Positions 1-10,027 of a stretch of 64,000 bases of DNA are shown piece by piece. The notes beneath the pieces are model-generated. The model ran no database searches, was not told the origin of the DNA, and saw only the letters and a program-made list of their open reading frames with translations. Each line of letters opens with the position of its first letter. Position 1 is the first letter of the stretch. The position numbers and the translations under genes are program-made. Location of the stretch: the NCBI RefSeq assembly GCF_016650815.1, contig NZ_JAEKEZ010000001.1, positions 62,001 to 126,000 of the forward strand, written 5' to 3'. This stretch comes from Pseudomonas sp. TH31 (GTDB lineage Bacteria > Pseudomonadota > Gammaproteobacteria > Pseudomonadales > Pseudomonadaceae).

Positions 1-906
1 ATTCCGTTGTCGCAGGTTGCAGCCGCGTTTGTGCATCCCGATCCGTTGAGCATCAGCCATGTGCTGGTGACGACCACGCGGCTGTCGCGCACGTTGATGG
101 CGATGGCCGTGGGCGCGAGCCTGGCGGTGGCGGGGGCCCTGATGCAGGCGTTGACCCGCAATCCGCTGGCGTCCCCCGGGCTGTTCGGAATCAACGCCGG
201 GGCGACGTTTTTCATCATTCTGTTTTCCTCGCTGTTCTCCCTGTCATCTCCGGATGCCTGGCTGTGGTGCGCATTTATCGGCGCGGCGGTGGCGGGTTCG
301 CTGGTGTGGCTGATCGGCAACATGGGGCAGGGCAGCCTCAGCCCGTTGCGCATCGTGCTGGCGGGCGCGGCGATGGCGGCGTTGTTTTCCGCGTTCAGTC
401 AGGCGTTGCTGGTGGTCAATCAGGACGGGCTGGACACGGTGCTGTTCTGGATGGCCGGTTCGTTGACCGAGCGCAGCCTGTCGGTCGCCGCGCCGTTGCT
501 GCTGTGTGGCGTGCTTGGGTTGTTCGGGGCGATGTTGCTGGCGGGGCAAGTCAATGTGCTGAACGCCGGGGAAGAGATTGCCACCGGCCTGGGTCAGCGA
601 ACCGGGTTGATCCGGTTGTTGATGAGCGTGCTGGTGGTCTGCCTGGCGGGCAGTGCGGTGGCGCTGGCCGGGAGCATCGGTTTTATCGGTTTGCTGGTGC
701 CGCACATGGTGCGCAAGGGGTTGTCCATCGACCATCGCTGGTTGCTGCCGGGGTGTGCGTTGCTCGGCGCGATTTTGCTGCTGCTGGCGGACACGTTATC
801 GCGGGTATTGATTTTGCCCCAGGAGGTTCCGGTGGGCGTGATGACGGCGCTGTTCGGTGCGCCGTTTTTCATCTTGCTGGCGCGACGTGGAGGTCGTTAT
901 GGATAA
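1..906 (+). CDS. Ferric-siderophore ABC transporter permease (FecCD family), 5' end outside window
   Basis: Inner-membrane permease half of an iron-siderophore importer. The reading frame is open from base 1, so the first part of the protein lies outside the window; about 301 residues are visible against roughly 330 for the family. Many hydrophobic segments are present. The family signature (a [12 protein letters not shown] stretch followed by [15 protein letters not shown]) lies near residues 38-68, and a [12 protein letters not shown] motif near the C-terminus matches the loop that contacts the ATPase. Its stop overlaps the start of a second permease by 8 bases, so the two are translationally coupled and probably form a heterodimer. 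The siderophore transported cannot be read from the sequence. Confidence 0.93.
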   Translation: MPLSQVAAAFVHPDPLSISHVLVTTTRLSRTLMAMAVGASLAVAGALMQALTRNPLASPGLFGINAGATFFIILFSSLFSLSSPDAWLWCAFIGAAVAGSLVWLIGNMGQGSLSPLRIVLAGAAMAALFSAFSQALLVVNQDGLDTVLFWMAGSLTERSLSVAAPLLLCGVLGLFGAMLLAGQVNVLNAGEEIATGLGQRTGLIRLLMSVLVVCLAGSAVALAGSIGFIGLLVPHMVRKGLSIDHRWLLPGCALLGAILLLLADTLSRVLILPQEVPVGVMTALFGAPFFILLARRGGRYG

Positions 907-1930
907 GGTCCTGACCTGGCGTTGTAGCGGGTTTTCCCGGCGGATCAATGTCGCGACGTTGTGGCGACTGTTGGCGGCGGTGATGGTCACCGCACTGATC
1001 ATGCTCGGCTCGCTGTCGCTGGGCAAAGTCCTGCTGTCGCCGCTGGAAGTGCTGCGGATCTTGCTGTCGAACCAGGACGCGAGCCTGACATTCATCGTCG
1101 AGCAACTGCGCTTTCCGCGCCTCCTGCTGGCGGCGTTGGTGGGGGCGGCGTTGTCGGTGTCCGGGCTGATTCTGCAAAGCATCATCCGCAACCCGCTGGC
1201 CTCGCCGGACCTGCTGGGCATTACCAGTGGCGCCAGTGCGGCGGCGGTTTTGTACCTGTCGTTTTTCTCGGTGGCGTTGGGTCAACAGTATCTGCCGCTG
1301 GCGGCGATGCTCGGCGCCGGGCTGGCGGCACTGGCGATCTATCTGTTGGCCTGGAAGCAGGGCTCTTCACCGCTGCGGCTGGTGTTGATCGGCGTCGGCA
1401 TCTCCGCGATGTTGACTGCCGCGACCACCTTCATCCTGGTGTTCAGCCCGCTGACCACCACCCTGTCGGCCTATGTCTGGCTGACCGGCAGCGTCTACGG
1501 TGCCAGTTGGCCCGAGCCGCTGGCGTTGGGTTCCTGGTTGTTGGGCATTTGTCCGCTGCTGGTGTTTCTGGCCCGTCAGGTGATGGTGCAACAACTGGAC
1601 GACAGCCTCGCCCAGGGGATCGGCGTGCGTGTGCAGTGGTTGCGCGCCGGGTTGCTGCTGGTCAGCGTGGCGCTGGCCGGTGCGGCGATTGCCTGGGGCG
1701 GGGCGATTGCGTTTGTCGGGCTGATTGCGCCGCACATTGCCAAGCGTCTGGTGGCCCCGGGGTTTGGCGGTCAGGCCGTGATGGCGGCATTGGTCGGGGC
1801 GAACCTGGTGGTGCTGGCCGACCTGGCCGGGCGCACGCTGTTTTTGCCGCTGGATCTGCCGGCCGGGATTTTTGTCGCGGTGCTGGGCACCCCCTTTTTT
1901 CTCTATTTGTTGATTAAACAACGTCATTAA
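899..1930 (+). CDS. Ferric-siderophore ABC transporter permease (FecCD family), second subunit
   Basis: Second FecCD/FepG-type permease of 343 residues. ATG at 899 is preferred over an in-frame start at 857 because it gives the usual family length and an 8-base overlap with the preceding permease. The signature [12 protein letters not shown]...[16 protein letters not shown] lies near residues 81-113, and [18 protein letters not shown] near the C-terminus is the ATPase-coupling region. Together with the preceding permease and the following ATPase it makes a complete FepDGC-like import module. Substrate specificity depends on a binding protein not seen here. Confidence 0.94.
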   Translation: MDKVLTWRCSGFSRRINVATLWRLLAAVMVTALIMLGSLSLGKVLLSPLEVLRILLSNQDASLTFIVEQLRFPRLLLAALVGAALSVSGLILQSIIRNPLASPDLLGITSGASAAAVLYLSFFSVALGQQYLPLAAMLGAGLAALAIYLLAWKQGSSPLRLVLIGVGISAMLTAATTFILVFSPLTTTLSAYVWLTGSVYGASWPEPLALGSWLLGICPLLVFLARQVMVQQLDDSLAQGIGVRVQWLRAGLLLVSVALAGAAIAWGGAIAFVGLIAPHIAKRLVAPGFGGQAVMAALVGANLVVLADLAGRTLFLPLDLPAGIFVAVLGTPFFLYLLIKQRH

Positions 1931-1942
1931 GGAATTCAACGT

Positions 1943-2734
1943 ATGACGTCGATTGCAAGTCGCGGCCTGACCCTGAGTTATCAGCGCCAGGTGATTATTG
2001 ACGCGCTGGACATGCAGCTGCCCCAGGGCAAGATTTCGGTATTGATTGGCAGCAACGGCTGCGGCAAAAGCACCTTGCTCAAATCCTTCGCCCGGCTGCT
2101 GAAACCGCAGCAGGGTTCGGTGATTCTCAACGGCGTGGATATCCAGCAAAAATCCACGGCTGCCGTGGCTCGTGAACTGGCGATCTTGCCGCAGACCCCG
2201 AGTGCGCCGGAGGGCATTACCGTTCGGCAATTGGTGGCGTTGGGTCGATATCCGTATCAGAGCTGGAGGCAACAGTGGTCGGCGCAAGACGAAGCCATGG
2301 TCAACCGCGCGCTGGCGCAAACCAGTCTGCTGGCCCTGGCGGATCGACCGGTGGACGCGTTGTCCGGCGGGCAACGCCAGCGTGCGTGGATCGCCATGAC
2401 CCTGGCCCAGGACACCGGCATCGTGCTGCTCGACGAACCGACCACGTTCCTCGACCTGGCGCACCAGATCGAAGTGCTGGACCTGCTGCGCGACCTTAAC
2501 CGGCTCGAAAACAAAACCATCATCATGGTGCTGCACGACCTCAACCTGGCGTGTCGTTATGCCGACCACATGGTCGCGGTGCACAACCAGACGGCGTTTG
2601 CCCAAGGCCGGCCGGACGAAGTGTTGACCGAGGCATTGGTCAAAACCGTGTTCGACCTCAACTGCCGGATCATTCCCGATCCGTTCTTTGGGACGCCGCT
2701 GTGCATTCCGTTTGGCCGGGAACTGCCGCAATGA
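1943..2734 (+). CDS. Ferric-siderophore ABC transporter ATP-binding protein (FepC/FecE-like)
   Basis: Cytoplasmic ATPase of 263 residues that powers the two adjacent permeases. Visible motifs are Walker [10 protein letters not shown] at residues 36-44, a Q-loop LPQTPSAP near residue 80, the ABC signature [13 protein letters not shown] near 140, Walker [14 protein letters not shown] near 160, and a switch histidine in MVLHDLNLA. It begins 12 bases after the second permease and its TGA overlaps the ATG of the next gene (ATGA), so the operon continues into the FhuF-like reductase. Expression is probably controlled by iron, but no Fur box is visible because the operon promoter is outside the window. 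Confidence 0.95.
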   Translation: MTSIASRGLTLSYQRQVIIDALDMQLPQGKISVLIGSNGCGKSTLLKSFARLLKPQQGSVILNGVDIQQKSTAAVARELAILPQTPSAPEGITVRQLVALGRYPYQSWRQQWSAQDEAMVNRALAQTSLLALADRPVDALSGGQRQRAWIAMTLAQDTGIVLLDEPTTFLDLAHQIEVLDLLRDLNRLENKTIIMVLHDLNLACRYADHMVAVHNQTAFAQGRPDEVLTEALVKTVFDLNCRIIPDPFFGTPLCIPFGRELPQ

Positions 2735-3512
2735 CTCTGGCTGACCATTTCACGGCGTCAGAGTGGGCGGTGCTGTCCGGCGGATTGCGGCTCGAGGACA
2801 GCGCCGAGCGCGACCCGTTGCGTTCGCTGATGGCCCGGGACTTGTTGCAGGAGAACGTGTGCGAGCAGTTGCTGGACGCATTGGGGCCGGTGATCGGCTC
2901 GCCGTCCCGGCGATCACCGCTTCGCTGCTCGGCAAGCGTTTGTCGTTTCTGGCGACCGGCGCCTGTTTGTACGCGATGTCGGTGTACGACAAAGGGCTGG
3001 CGCTGTCGCTGGACAACACGGTGATCGAATACGGCCACGATGACGGGTTGTGGACGTCGTCGATGCCGCTGCTTCATGGAAAACCGCTGACATACGAGGC
3101 GGGTGAGCGCGAGGCCTGGCGGGAAACGCTGGTGCAGGCGCTGTTTGCCGGATTGCTGAAACCGTTGTGGCAAACCTTCAACCGGGTCACTGGCGTGTCC
3201 CGGCGCATCCTCTGGGAAAACACCGCCGTGCGCGTGTATTCGCTGTATGAAAAACGCATGGCAAAAATAGAAGTCCCGTCAGTGCGCGAGCGCTGTGAGG
3301 CGGATTTCCAGTGGCTGCTGACCCAAGCCGAACCGGCGCTGTTCGGCCTTGATTACAACCCGCTGAGCCATTTCCGTCGACCGCCGACGTGGGTGGACGA
3401 CGGGCAGCGCAGCATTCGCTTTCGGCGGACCTGCTGCTTCTACTACCTGGCCACCGAGCCCGCTGAATACTGTTCGACCTGCCCACTGCTACGTCCGGGG
3501 AAATGCCGATGA
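2731..3512 (+). CDS. FhuF-like ferric-siderophore reductase, one apparent frameshift
   Basis: Predicted cytoplasmic 2Fe-2S protein of the FhuF family, which reduces ferric siderophores so iron can be released after import. The frame beginning [12 protein letters not shown] (ATG 2731) runs to about 2905, and the rest ([12 protein letters not shown] onward) is in the frame one base earlier. Adding one C to the CCC run at 2906-2908 restores a continuous protein of 260 residues reading SPSPAITAS across the junction. The C-terminal iron-sulfur pattern is present as a Cys pair (TCCFYY) followed by CSTCP. The gene overlaps the ATPase (ATGA) and its stop overlaps the start of the RraA-like gene. The break is probably a sequencing error. 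Confidence 0.82.
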
Positions 3513-4135
3513 GTTATGAGATTGCCGACCGCCAGCAACTTGCCAGCCCGGAGTTGCTCAACGCATATCGGGATATCCCATCGTCGACCATCGGCCACTT
3601 TTCCGACCGTGGCTTCCTGCGCGGGATCAAGCCACTGTTCAACGACATCCGCATGCTCGGCAACGTGGTCACCGTCAAAGTCTTCCCACCCGATGGCAGC
3701 ATACTGCGTGAGGCGCTGTTGTTGAGTCAGCCGGGCGATGTGCTGGTGATCGAATGCGTGGGCGACAACGAGTGCGGCTGTTGGGGTGAACTGCGAACCC
3801 TGGCCGGATTGATCAAGGGCCTGGCCGGGGTGGTGGTGTCGGGCGCGGTCACCGATGTCAACGCCTTGCGTCGTCATGGGTTGCCAGTGTTTTGCCGTGA
3901 AATCAGTGCGTACACCACCCGTGGCATTGGCGCCCAGGGCGAAGTCAATCAGCCAATCCATATCGGCGAGGTTCGGGTGCGGCCGGGAGACCTGGCCATC
4001 GGTGATGACGACGGCGTCTACATTCTCGACGCCCGGCGAGCGGTGCAGCTATTGCCCGAGCTGTTGGCCAAAGAAGAAACCGACCAGCACCGCTGCGCGC
4101 AATTGCTGCTGAGACTCGACGCCCGCCTGGCCTGA
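3509..4135 (+). CDS. RraA-like / 4-hydroxy-4-methyl-2-oxoglutarate aldolase family protein
   Basis: Protein of 208 residues in the RraA-like superfamily, which includes RNase E inhibitors and class II HMG/oxaloacetate-type aldolases. ATG 3509 overlaps the preceding TGA (ATGA) and has GGGGA at 3497-3501 at good spacing; ATG 3503 is too close to that site. Family features are the GDVLVIE segment, CGCWGELRTLAG, GVVVSGAVTDVNALR and the metal-site-like GDLAIGDDDGVYIL. The link to iron uptake is only positional and the substrate is unknown. An aldolase-type enzyme is as likely as an RNase regulator. Confidence 0.8.
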   Translation: MSYEIADRQQLASPELLNAYRDIPSSTIGHFSDRGFLRGIKPLFNDIRMLGNVVTVKVFPPDGSILREALLLSQPGDVLVIECVGDNECGCWGELRTLAGLIKGLAGVVVSGAVTDVNALRRHGLPVFCREISAYTTRGIGAQGEVNQPIHIGEVRVRPGDLAIGDDDGVYILDARRAVQLLPELLAKEETDQHRCAQLLLRLDARLA

Positions 4136-4341
4136 GGCTGCGTTATCTACACATCGATTTATTGCGGTGCAACGCGGCAATGCTTTGATTTCTTTGTCAG
4201 TTTTTTGTAATGGGTTATTTGCCGCAAACGCAGAAATCTATAAAGTTAACCTTCAAGTCAGCTTTGCACTGTCAGTTACAGCCTTTTGTTTCTAGCAAAA
4301 GCGCTTCTGCAAGACTCGAGATCCCCAGAACATAACCAGAA

Positions 4342-4361
4342 GGGCGGACCTATAACCGCCC
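4342..4361 (+). promoter_or_regulatory. Hairpin immediately before the ribosome-binding site of the Mo-hydroxylase operon
   Basis: Perfect 6-base arms GGGCGG (4342-4347) and CCGCCC (4356-4361) enclose an 8-base loop and end directly before the Shine-Dalgarno AGAGGA (4362-4367). The position would allow an effect on initiation of the large subunit at 4374. No known ligand-binding fold is recognised. The rest of the 238-base gap before the operon is AT-rich and probably holds the promoter, but no convincing -35/-10 pair stands out. Confidence 0.35.
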
Positions 4362-4373
4362 AGAGGATGATCC

Positions 4374-7205
4374 ATGTCCAACCGTGATATTTCCCGGCGC
4401 TCGTTCCTTCAGGGCGGGCTGGTGGCAGGTGTGAGCGTAACGCTTGCACCGCTTAGTACCCAGGCGCTGGCTGCCTTGATGGAAAACAGCGTGACCGTGC
4501 CGCCCGAGCAATGGCTCGGCAACAACGGCAAGGCGCGTTCGCGTAACGATGCCTTGTCCAAGGTCTGCGGCAGCAAAGTCTTTGCCCGCGACATCCGCGC
4601 CAAGGACATGCCAGGCTGGCCCCAGCAGCAGGGCCACGCCATGTTGCTGAAAATCATCAAGGCTGATCGCATCTACGCTGGCTACGACCTGTCGTGGCTC
4701 GGCGCCGATTTGCAACCTGAGCGCATCGTTACCGCCGAAGACCTGGTCAGGGATGGCATCGTCTTCCCCGAAGTATACGGGCCCGATCCGCTGCTGCCGG
4801 TGGGCAAGGTGGCGATGTTTATCGGTCATCCGGTGGCAATCCTGATCTGGAACGACTTCGAGCGCTTCCGCCAGGCCAAAGACAAACTCAGGTTCAACGA
4901 TAAAGCGATTCGTTACGGCGCCCAGGCACCGTTCAGCGAGCGAGATGCCTATGGCAGCTTCCGCTACGTACGGGTGGGCGGCGCGACCTCGGCGGATGAA
5001 GACGAATTTGCCAGCCTCAAAGACTCGACCTTGTTGCCGATGTTGCGCAACCGGCGTCCGGTATGGAATGAACAACCCAACCTGCACGGCAACCTGACCG
5101 AGCGCGGGTTGTTTTACGCCGACCGTATGAAACAGCAGATCGACACTGCGCCGGACAACTGGCTGGTGTTCGATGAGCGCTACAAGACTTCGTCGGTCGA
5201 GCCTGCTGCGCTGGAAGCCGATAATGGTAATGGCTGGTACGACCCGGCGACCAAGACCCTGCATTTCGTGGTTGCCACCCAGTGTCCGGTGGAAGTAGCG
5301 ACAGAAACCGCGGAGATGATCGCGCCGTCGCGCTTTGGCCTGGGCAACCTGGTCATGCATCCGGGCTACACCGTTGGCTACGGCTCCAAGGACCATAACA
5401 TCTTCGTGTATTACGCAGCGTTGGCGGCTGTATACGGCGCCGGTGTGCCTGTGCGCCTGGCTAACGACCGCTACGAGCAGTTCCAGAGCGGTATCAAGCG
5501 TCACCCTTTCGACATTCGCTACCAACTGGCCGTGGACAAGACCGATCACAGTTTCAAGATATTCCGCGCCGAGATGAGCGTCGATGGTGGCGGGCGGATC
5601 AACTGCAGCCCGTTGGTTGCAGCGGTCGGCGCTACGGCGGCGCAGTCGATCTACTACATGCCGCAGAACGATCTGCAGGTCACGGCCTATCATTCCCGCG
5701 CTGTTGAAGCCGGATCGATGCGCGGCTACGGCACCCTGCAAACCATGGCGGCCACAGAGATGATGGTCGATGAGATTGCCGCTCGCCTGGGCATCGATCC
5801 GATCGAACTGCGTAAGAAAAACGCCATGGTCTCGGGCATGAAAAACACCCAGGGTGCGGTGCCGGCGGGTGCCTTGCGCCTGCATGAAATTCTCGACAAG
5901 GCCGCCGAACACGAGGTGTGGAAGCAGCGCGATGCGATCAAGCAACAGCGTGAAGCACAGGATCCGGATCACTGGTATGGCGTCGGCTTCGCGATCAGCC
6001 AGAAAGATTTTGGCAACGGTGCCGAAGCACTGATGGCCAGCGTTGAATTCACCGCCGAGGGGCATGTCACCCTGCGCCATATAGGTATCGAGATGGGCAC
6101 CGGGATGTCGACCTCGCAAGCCTTGGTGGTGGCTGATTTCCTTGGTGTGCCGGCGACTGAAGTGAAGACCGGTGAGACCGAGTGGAAAGAGTTGCAGCTC
6201 ATCAGTGTGGGTAACCCATACGCCATGACTCAGGCTGAACAGGATCGCCTGGTGCGTAATCCGCGCTGGGTCGCAAAGTTGGCCTCGGCCTCGTCGTCGA
6301 CCAACTCCGCGTACTACTTCAGCCACGCCACCCGTGAAGCGTCCCGCGTGCTGTTCAACCACGGCTTGTGGCCGGCGGCGCTGCAGATCTGGGGCCAAGG
6401 TCCTTACGGCGGCCAGGCCAACCCATACGTGGTGCGTCGCGAAGATGCGCACTGGGTCGACGGCAAACTCACCGCCAACGGCCTGCAGCCGCTGAGCTTT
6501 GAGCAGTTGGCCAAACATGCCCACGAAAAAGGGCTGGTGACCGGCGCGACGGTACACGGCTTCAACCGCTGGAGCTGGGCCGAGGCCGAGTTCAGCATCG
6601 ACGGCGTGCGTGAACGTCTGCCGCTCGACGGGCTAGCAGTGAAGTACGGCGACGGTGCACCGAAGGTAAAGAAGGCGCAAATGAACAGCGCCGGCTTCCA
6701 CCTGCTGGATCGGCAGAATGTGCATTACCCGAGCACTCAACTGAACAACGCGATGGTGACTTACTACAGCCCGGTCGCGACGCTGGTGGAATTGAAAGTG
6801 AACAAGGGTTCGGCCGAGGTGCAAGTGCTCAACCATCACTCGTGGGTCGAGTGCGGTCGGGTGCTGGTGGAAGAATTGGTGAAGGGCCAGCTCGAAGGCG
6901 GGATCGCCATGGGCATCGGCCATGCGCTGCTCGAAGAGATGCCGCTGTACGAAGGCGGGCCGGGGGAGGGTGACTGGAACTTTAACCGTTACCGCCTGCC
7001 GATGGCCCGGCACGTTGCGGTCTGGAACCAGACCGCCGAAATCTTGCCACCGCTGTCGCCGAGCGACCCGTCCAAGGGCATTGCCGAAGTGGTGATGATC
7101 CCGATCGTCGGCGCCATCGGTAACGCCGTGGCTCACGCCATCGGCAAACGTGTCCGCGACCTGCCGATCACTTCTGCACGCATCAAGGAGGCCCTCAATG
7201 GCTAA
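4374..7205 (+). CDS. Molybdopterin-binding large subunit of a periplasmic xanthine-oxidase-family hydroxylase (IorB-like)
   Basis: Catalytic subunit of 943 residues related to isoquinoline 1-oxidoreductase beta and membrane-bound aldehyde dehydrogenases. It binds the molybdenum cofactor and hydroxylates an aldehyde or N-heterocycle. A twin-arginine signal (SRRSFL at residues 7-12, hydrophobic stretch, cleavage near STQALA) indicates folded export to the periplasm. Later segments GGGRINCSPLVAAVG, GSMRGYGTLQT and GIEMGTGMSTSQALVVADF fit Moco-binding loops of the family. It overlaps the Fe-S subunit gene by 8 bases and is followed by a tri-haem cytochrome c and xdhC, giving a complete respiratory-chain-linked dehydrogenase. 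The substrate cannot be assigned. Confidence 0.88.
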   Translation: MSNRDISRRSFLQGGLVAGVSVTLAPLSTQALAALMENSVTVPPEQWLGNNGKARSRNDALSKVCGSKVFARDIRAKDMPGWPQQQGHAMLLKIIKADRIYAGYDLSWLGADLQPERIVTAEDLVRDGIVFPEVYGPDPLLPVGKVAMFIGHPVAILIWNDFERFRQAKDKLRFNDKAIRYGAQAPFSERDAYGSFRYVRVGGATSADEDEFASLKDSTLLPMLRNRRPVWNEQPNLHGNLTERGLFYADRMKQQIDTAPDNWLVFDERYKTSSVEPAALEADNGNGWYDPATKTLHFVVATQCPVEVATETAEMIAPSRFGLGNLVMHPGYTVGYGSKDHNIFVYYAALAAVYGAGVPVRLANDRYEQFQSGIKRHPFDIRYQLAVDKTDHSFKIFRAEMSVDGGGRINCSPLVAAVGATAAQSIYYMPQNDLQVTAYHSRAVEAGSMRGYGTLQTMAATEMMVDEIAARLGIDPIELRKKNAMVSGMKNTQGAVPAGALRLHEILDKAAEHEVWKQRDAIKQQREAQDPDHWYGVGFAISQKDFGNGAEALMASVEFTAEGHVTLRHIGIEMGTGMSTSQALVVADFLGVPATEVKTGETEWKELQLISVGNPYAMTQAEQDRLVRNPRWVAKLASASSSTNSAYYFSHATREASRVLFNHGLWPAALQIWGQGPYGGQANPYVVRREDAHWVDGKLTANGLQPLSFEQLAKHAHEKGLVTGATVHGFNRWSWAEAEFSIDGVRERLPLDGLAVKYGDGAPKVKKAQMNSAGFHLLDRQNVHYPSTQLNNAMVTYYSPVATLVELKVNKGSAEVQVLNHHSWVECGRVLVEELVKGQLEGGIAMGIGHALLEEMPLYEGGPGEGDWNFNRYRLPMARHVAVWNQTAEILPPLSPSDPSKGIAEVVMIPIVGAIGNAVAHAIGKRVRDLPITSARIKEALNG

Positions 7206-7736
7206 CCGTCCGTTTCAACTGACCCTCAACGGTCAATCCGTCGGCCCGGTGGACATCCCTGATGACCTGCCGATGATCGACTATTTGCACGAATACAAAA
7301 ACCTCACTGGCTCGCGTCTGGGCTGTGGCCAGGGCATCTGCCACGCCTGCGTGGTGATCGTCGACAACGCGGACGGCACCAGCGAAGAAGTGCGCACCTG
7401 CATCACCGGCGCGCATTACTTCGAAGGCAAAAAGTGCGGACCATCGAAGGTCATGCGAGCCGCGATGAGCAGGGCAAGGTCACCGCGCTGAACCCGATCC
7501 AGCAGCGTTTCGTCGATGAATTCGCCTTTCAGTGCAGCTACTGCGCGCCGGGGTTTGTGAATGCGGCGACGGTGCTGGTGGAAAAACTCCAGCGTCAGCC
7601 GATCGTTAAAAGCCAGCTGGAAAAAGTCATCGAGGACAGCCTCGGTCACCACATCTGCCGCTGCACCGGCTACGTGCGTTACTACAGCGCGACCCGCAAC
7701 GTGCTGACCGATCTCGGCCTGGTCAAGGAGGGTTAA
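7198..7736 (+). CDS. 2Fe-2S small subunit of the Mo-hydroxylase (IorA-like), one apparent frameshift
   Basis: Electron-transfer subunit carrying two 2Fe-2S clusters. The first half (ATG 7198, MANRPFQLTL) holds the plant-ferredoxin-type motif CGQGICHAC near residues 43-51. The second half holds CSYCAPGF and HICRCTGY for the C-terminal cluster. The halves lie in different frames. Adding one G beside 7434 (reading FEGKKVRTIEGH) joins them into 179 residues, as expected for this family. There is no signal peptide, so it presumably rides with the Tat-exported large subunit. It overlaps the large subunit by 8 bases and ends 2 bases before the cytochrome gene. The break is probably a homopolymer error. 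Confidence 0.87.
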
Positions 7737-7738
7737 GC

Positions 7739-8974
7739 ATGAAGCCTCTACTTTCCCGCCTGGCGTTGGCGGTTGGTCTGGTTGCGCCGGTGTTACTGGC
7801 TCACGCGGACGATCAGGTCAAGCGCGGCGAATACCTTGCCCGCGCTGCCGATTGCATGGCCTGCCACACCGCATCGGGTGGCGCGCCGTTTGCCGGCGGT
7901 CTGCCGATCGTCTCACCGTTCGGCACGATCTACGGCACCAACATCACCCCGAGTAAAGAGCACGGCATCGGTCTGTACAACGATGACGAATTCTTCGCCG
8001 CGCTCACCGAAGGCAAACGCCGGGATGGCGCGAACCTGTACCCGGCGATGCCTTACACCTCGTATCACCTGATGCCGCGTGAAGACTCGGACGCGATTCA
8101 TGCGTACCTGAAAACCGTCGAGCCAATCGAGCGTGCAGCACCGGTCACCAGCCTGAGCTTCCCGTTTAACGTGCGCCTGGGCCTGATGGGCTGGAACATG
8201 CTCTACGGCAAGGATGTGAAACTGGCGCCGACCGAGGGCAAAAGCGAAGCCTTCAAACGCGGCCAGTACATGGTTGAAGTGCTCGGGCACTGCGGCGAAT
8301 GCCACACCCCGCGCGGTTTGCCCGGTGCGATGCAGCAGGACAAACGCCTGACCGGCGGTGTGCTCAACGGCTATCTGGCGCCAAGCCTGCTGGCCAATGA
8401 CCTGGCCGCTCGCGGCTGGAATCATCAGGACCTGAGCTCGTTCCTCAAACACGGCATGAGCGCCCAGGGCACGATGTTCAACGAGATGTTCCCGGTGTTC
8501 CACAACAGCACCCAAGGCCTCAATGACCCGGATTTGGCGGCGATGGCGACTTACCTGCTTGGCGATCAACCGCCAGCGGCGAAGGTGATCACCGATGTGC
8601 CATTGGACAAACTGAGCGCTGGCGCCCAACGCGGTCGTCAGGACTACCTGAACGTCTGCGCCGGTTGCCACGCGCCGAACGGCGAGGGCAAACCGCACAT
8701 CGCGGTGGCCATGCGCGGCAACACCACGTTGCGCCTGGAAGATCCGCGCAACCTGTTGCGGGTGATCGAAGACGGCATCGGCGAGCAGAAATTCGCCGGG
8801 TTCGAACGCATGCAACCGATGCCGGGCTTCGCCGACAAACTCAGTCACGAGCAACTGACCGATCTGCTGAATTATTTGCGTCAAGGTTGGGGTGGGCAGC
8901 CTAGTGAGCTGGCGCTCAGCGATGTGCAGAAGCTTCAGGCAGATGCACCGCCGACCGAGCACAAGGCGCACTGA
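7739..8974 (+). CDS. Tri-haem cytochrome c subunit of the Mo-hydroxylase
   Basis: Periplasmic cytochrome c of 411 residues that would carry electrons from the Mo/Fe-S subunits to the respiratory chain. A Sec signal peptide ends near residue 23 (LLAHADDQ). Three CXXCH haem sites are visible: CMACH at 39-43, CGECH near 186 and CAGCH near 306. This arrangement matches cytochrome subunits of gluconate, alcohol and aldehyde dehydrogenases. It lies between the Fe-S subunit and xdhC on one strand with almost no spacing. Axial Met ligands are plausible but were not individually assigned. Confidence 0.92.
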   Translation: MKPLLSRLALAVGLVAPVLLAHADDQVKRGEYLARAADCMACHTASGGAPFAGGLPIVSPFGTIYGTNITPSKEHGIGLYNDDEFFAALTEGKRRDGANLYPAMPYTSYHLMPREDSDAIHAYLKTVEPIERAAPVTSLSFPFNVRLGLMGWNMLYGKDVKLAPTEGKSEAFKRGQYMVEVLGHCGECHTPRGLPGAMQQDKRLTGGVLNGYLAPSLLANDLAARGWNHQDLSSFLKHGMSAQGTMFNEMFPVFHNSTQGLNDPDLAAMATYLLGDQPPAAKVITDVPLDKLSAGAQRGRQDYLNVCAGCHAPNGEGKPHIAVAMRGNTTLRLEDPRNLLRVIEDGIGEQKFAGFERMQPMPGFADKLSHEQLTDLLNYLRQGWGGQPSELALSDVQKLQADAPPTEHKAH

Positions 8975-8975
8975 C

Positions 8976-9946
8976 ATGCAGCATCTCGATCTGCAAGTGG
9001 TGCGCCGGGCGCTGGAGTGGTCGACGGCCGGCCGGCGCGTGTGGCTGTGCACGGTGCTCGCCACCTACGGCTCGGCACCGCGTGCGCCGGGCTCGCTGCT
9101 GGCGGTGAACGCGGACGGGCAATGGATCGGCTCGCTGTCGGGTGGCTGCGTCGAGGAAGACTTCCTCGAGCGCGTCGCCGAAGGGGCGTTTCTTGAGGCC
9201 GTCAGCGTGGTCCGTTATGGCGAAGGCGATGACCCGCGCTCCTGGTCAGTCTGCCCTGTGGCGGCGTGCTCGATGTGCTGGTGGAAAAGCTTGAATCTGA
9301 TTGTGAAGTTCAGGCCCATCTGCGGCAGCTGGAGTCGGCGTTGCTGGGCCGGCGCCGGTTGATCCGCGAGGTCGATCTGGCCAGTGGTGTGCGCAGCGTG
9401 TTCGCAGACAGCGAGCAGGGCGCGCGCATCGAGCGGGAAATCGACCGGGTGCGCGTGCGAATTGGCGCGGCTCAACGGTTGCTGCTGGCAGGGTATTCCA
9501 GTGTTGCCCAGGCCTGTGCAGAGTTTGCCGTGGGCCTGGGCTTCGAGGTGATTCTTTGCGACCCGCGGGATGAGGTACTGGAAGGCGTGGTGCTGAACAA
9601 CGTCGAGATTCGCCGCCAACTGCCATCGGTGTTCATCGCCGAGGGCGGCTGCCACAGTGACACGGCCGTGGTGGCGTTGACCCATGACCCGCGTATTGAT
9701 GACCTGGCGATGATGGAAGCGGTGCGCACCGATGCGTTTTACATCGGCGTGATGGGCTCGATGCAGACCTCGCAAAAGCGCTTTGAGCGGTTGCGCAGGA
9801 TTGGTGGGTTGGGGGATGTCGAGCTTGCTCGGATTCATGCCCCGATAGGCCTGAACCTGGGCAGCAAGACCCCGGCGGAAATCGCCTTGGCGGTACTCGC
9901 CGATATCTTGCGAATCCGCAGCGGCATCGCTCGGGATCGGCTTTAA
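8976..9946 (+). CDS. XdhC-family molybdenum cofactor insertion protein, one apparent frameshift
   Basis: XdhC/CoxI-type maturation factor, which sulfurates and inserts Moco into xanthine-oxidase-family enzymes. The N-terminal part (from ATG 8976) has the family motif ATYGSAPRAPGS and GSLSGGCVEEDF. The C-terminal Rossmann-like part contains VILCDPRDEV, VALTHDPRIDDLAM, FYIGVMGS and the closing IHAPIGLNLGSKTPAEIALAVLADI. The frame changes near 9241; adding one C to the CC run gives a continuous 323-residue protein reading RSLVSLPCGGVLDVLVEKLE. It starts 1 base after the cytochrome stop, so it belongs to the same operon and services its large subunit. Confidence 0.88.
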
Positions 9947-9950
9947 GATC

Positions 9951-10025
9951 AAAAGATCGCAGCCTTCGGCAGCTCCTACGCCGATCGCATTCCTCTGTAG
10001 GAGCGGCCGAAGGCTGCGATCTTTT
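9951..10025. repeat. REP-type inverted repeat between convergent genes
   Basis: Imperfect palindrome with arms of about 29 bases. The left arm (9951-9979) carries GATCGCAGCCTTCGGC and the right arm (9997-10025) carries its complement GCCGAAGGCTGCGATC, with one mismatch. The right arm ends in TTTT. It sits between the xdhC stop and the convergent lysR stop, a typical place for Pseudomonas REP sequences, and could also end transcription from both sides. Confidence 0.85.
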
Positions 10026-10027
10026 CG

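Noticed and set aside
4350..6557. 735-residue open frame on the minus strand
   Set aside because: Antisense to the Moco large subunit, rich in His/Arg/Gln from GC-rich codon bias, no recognisable domain or start site.
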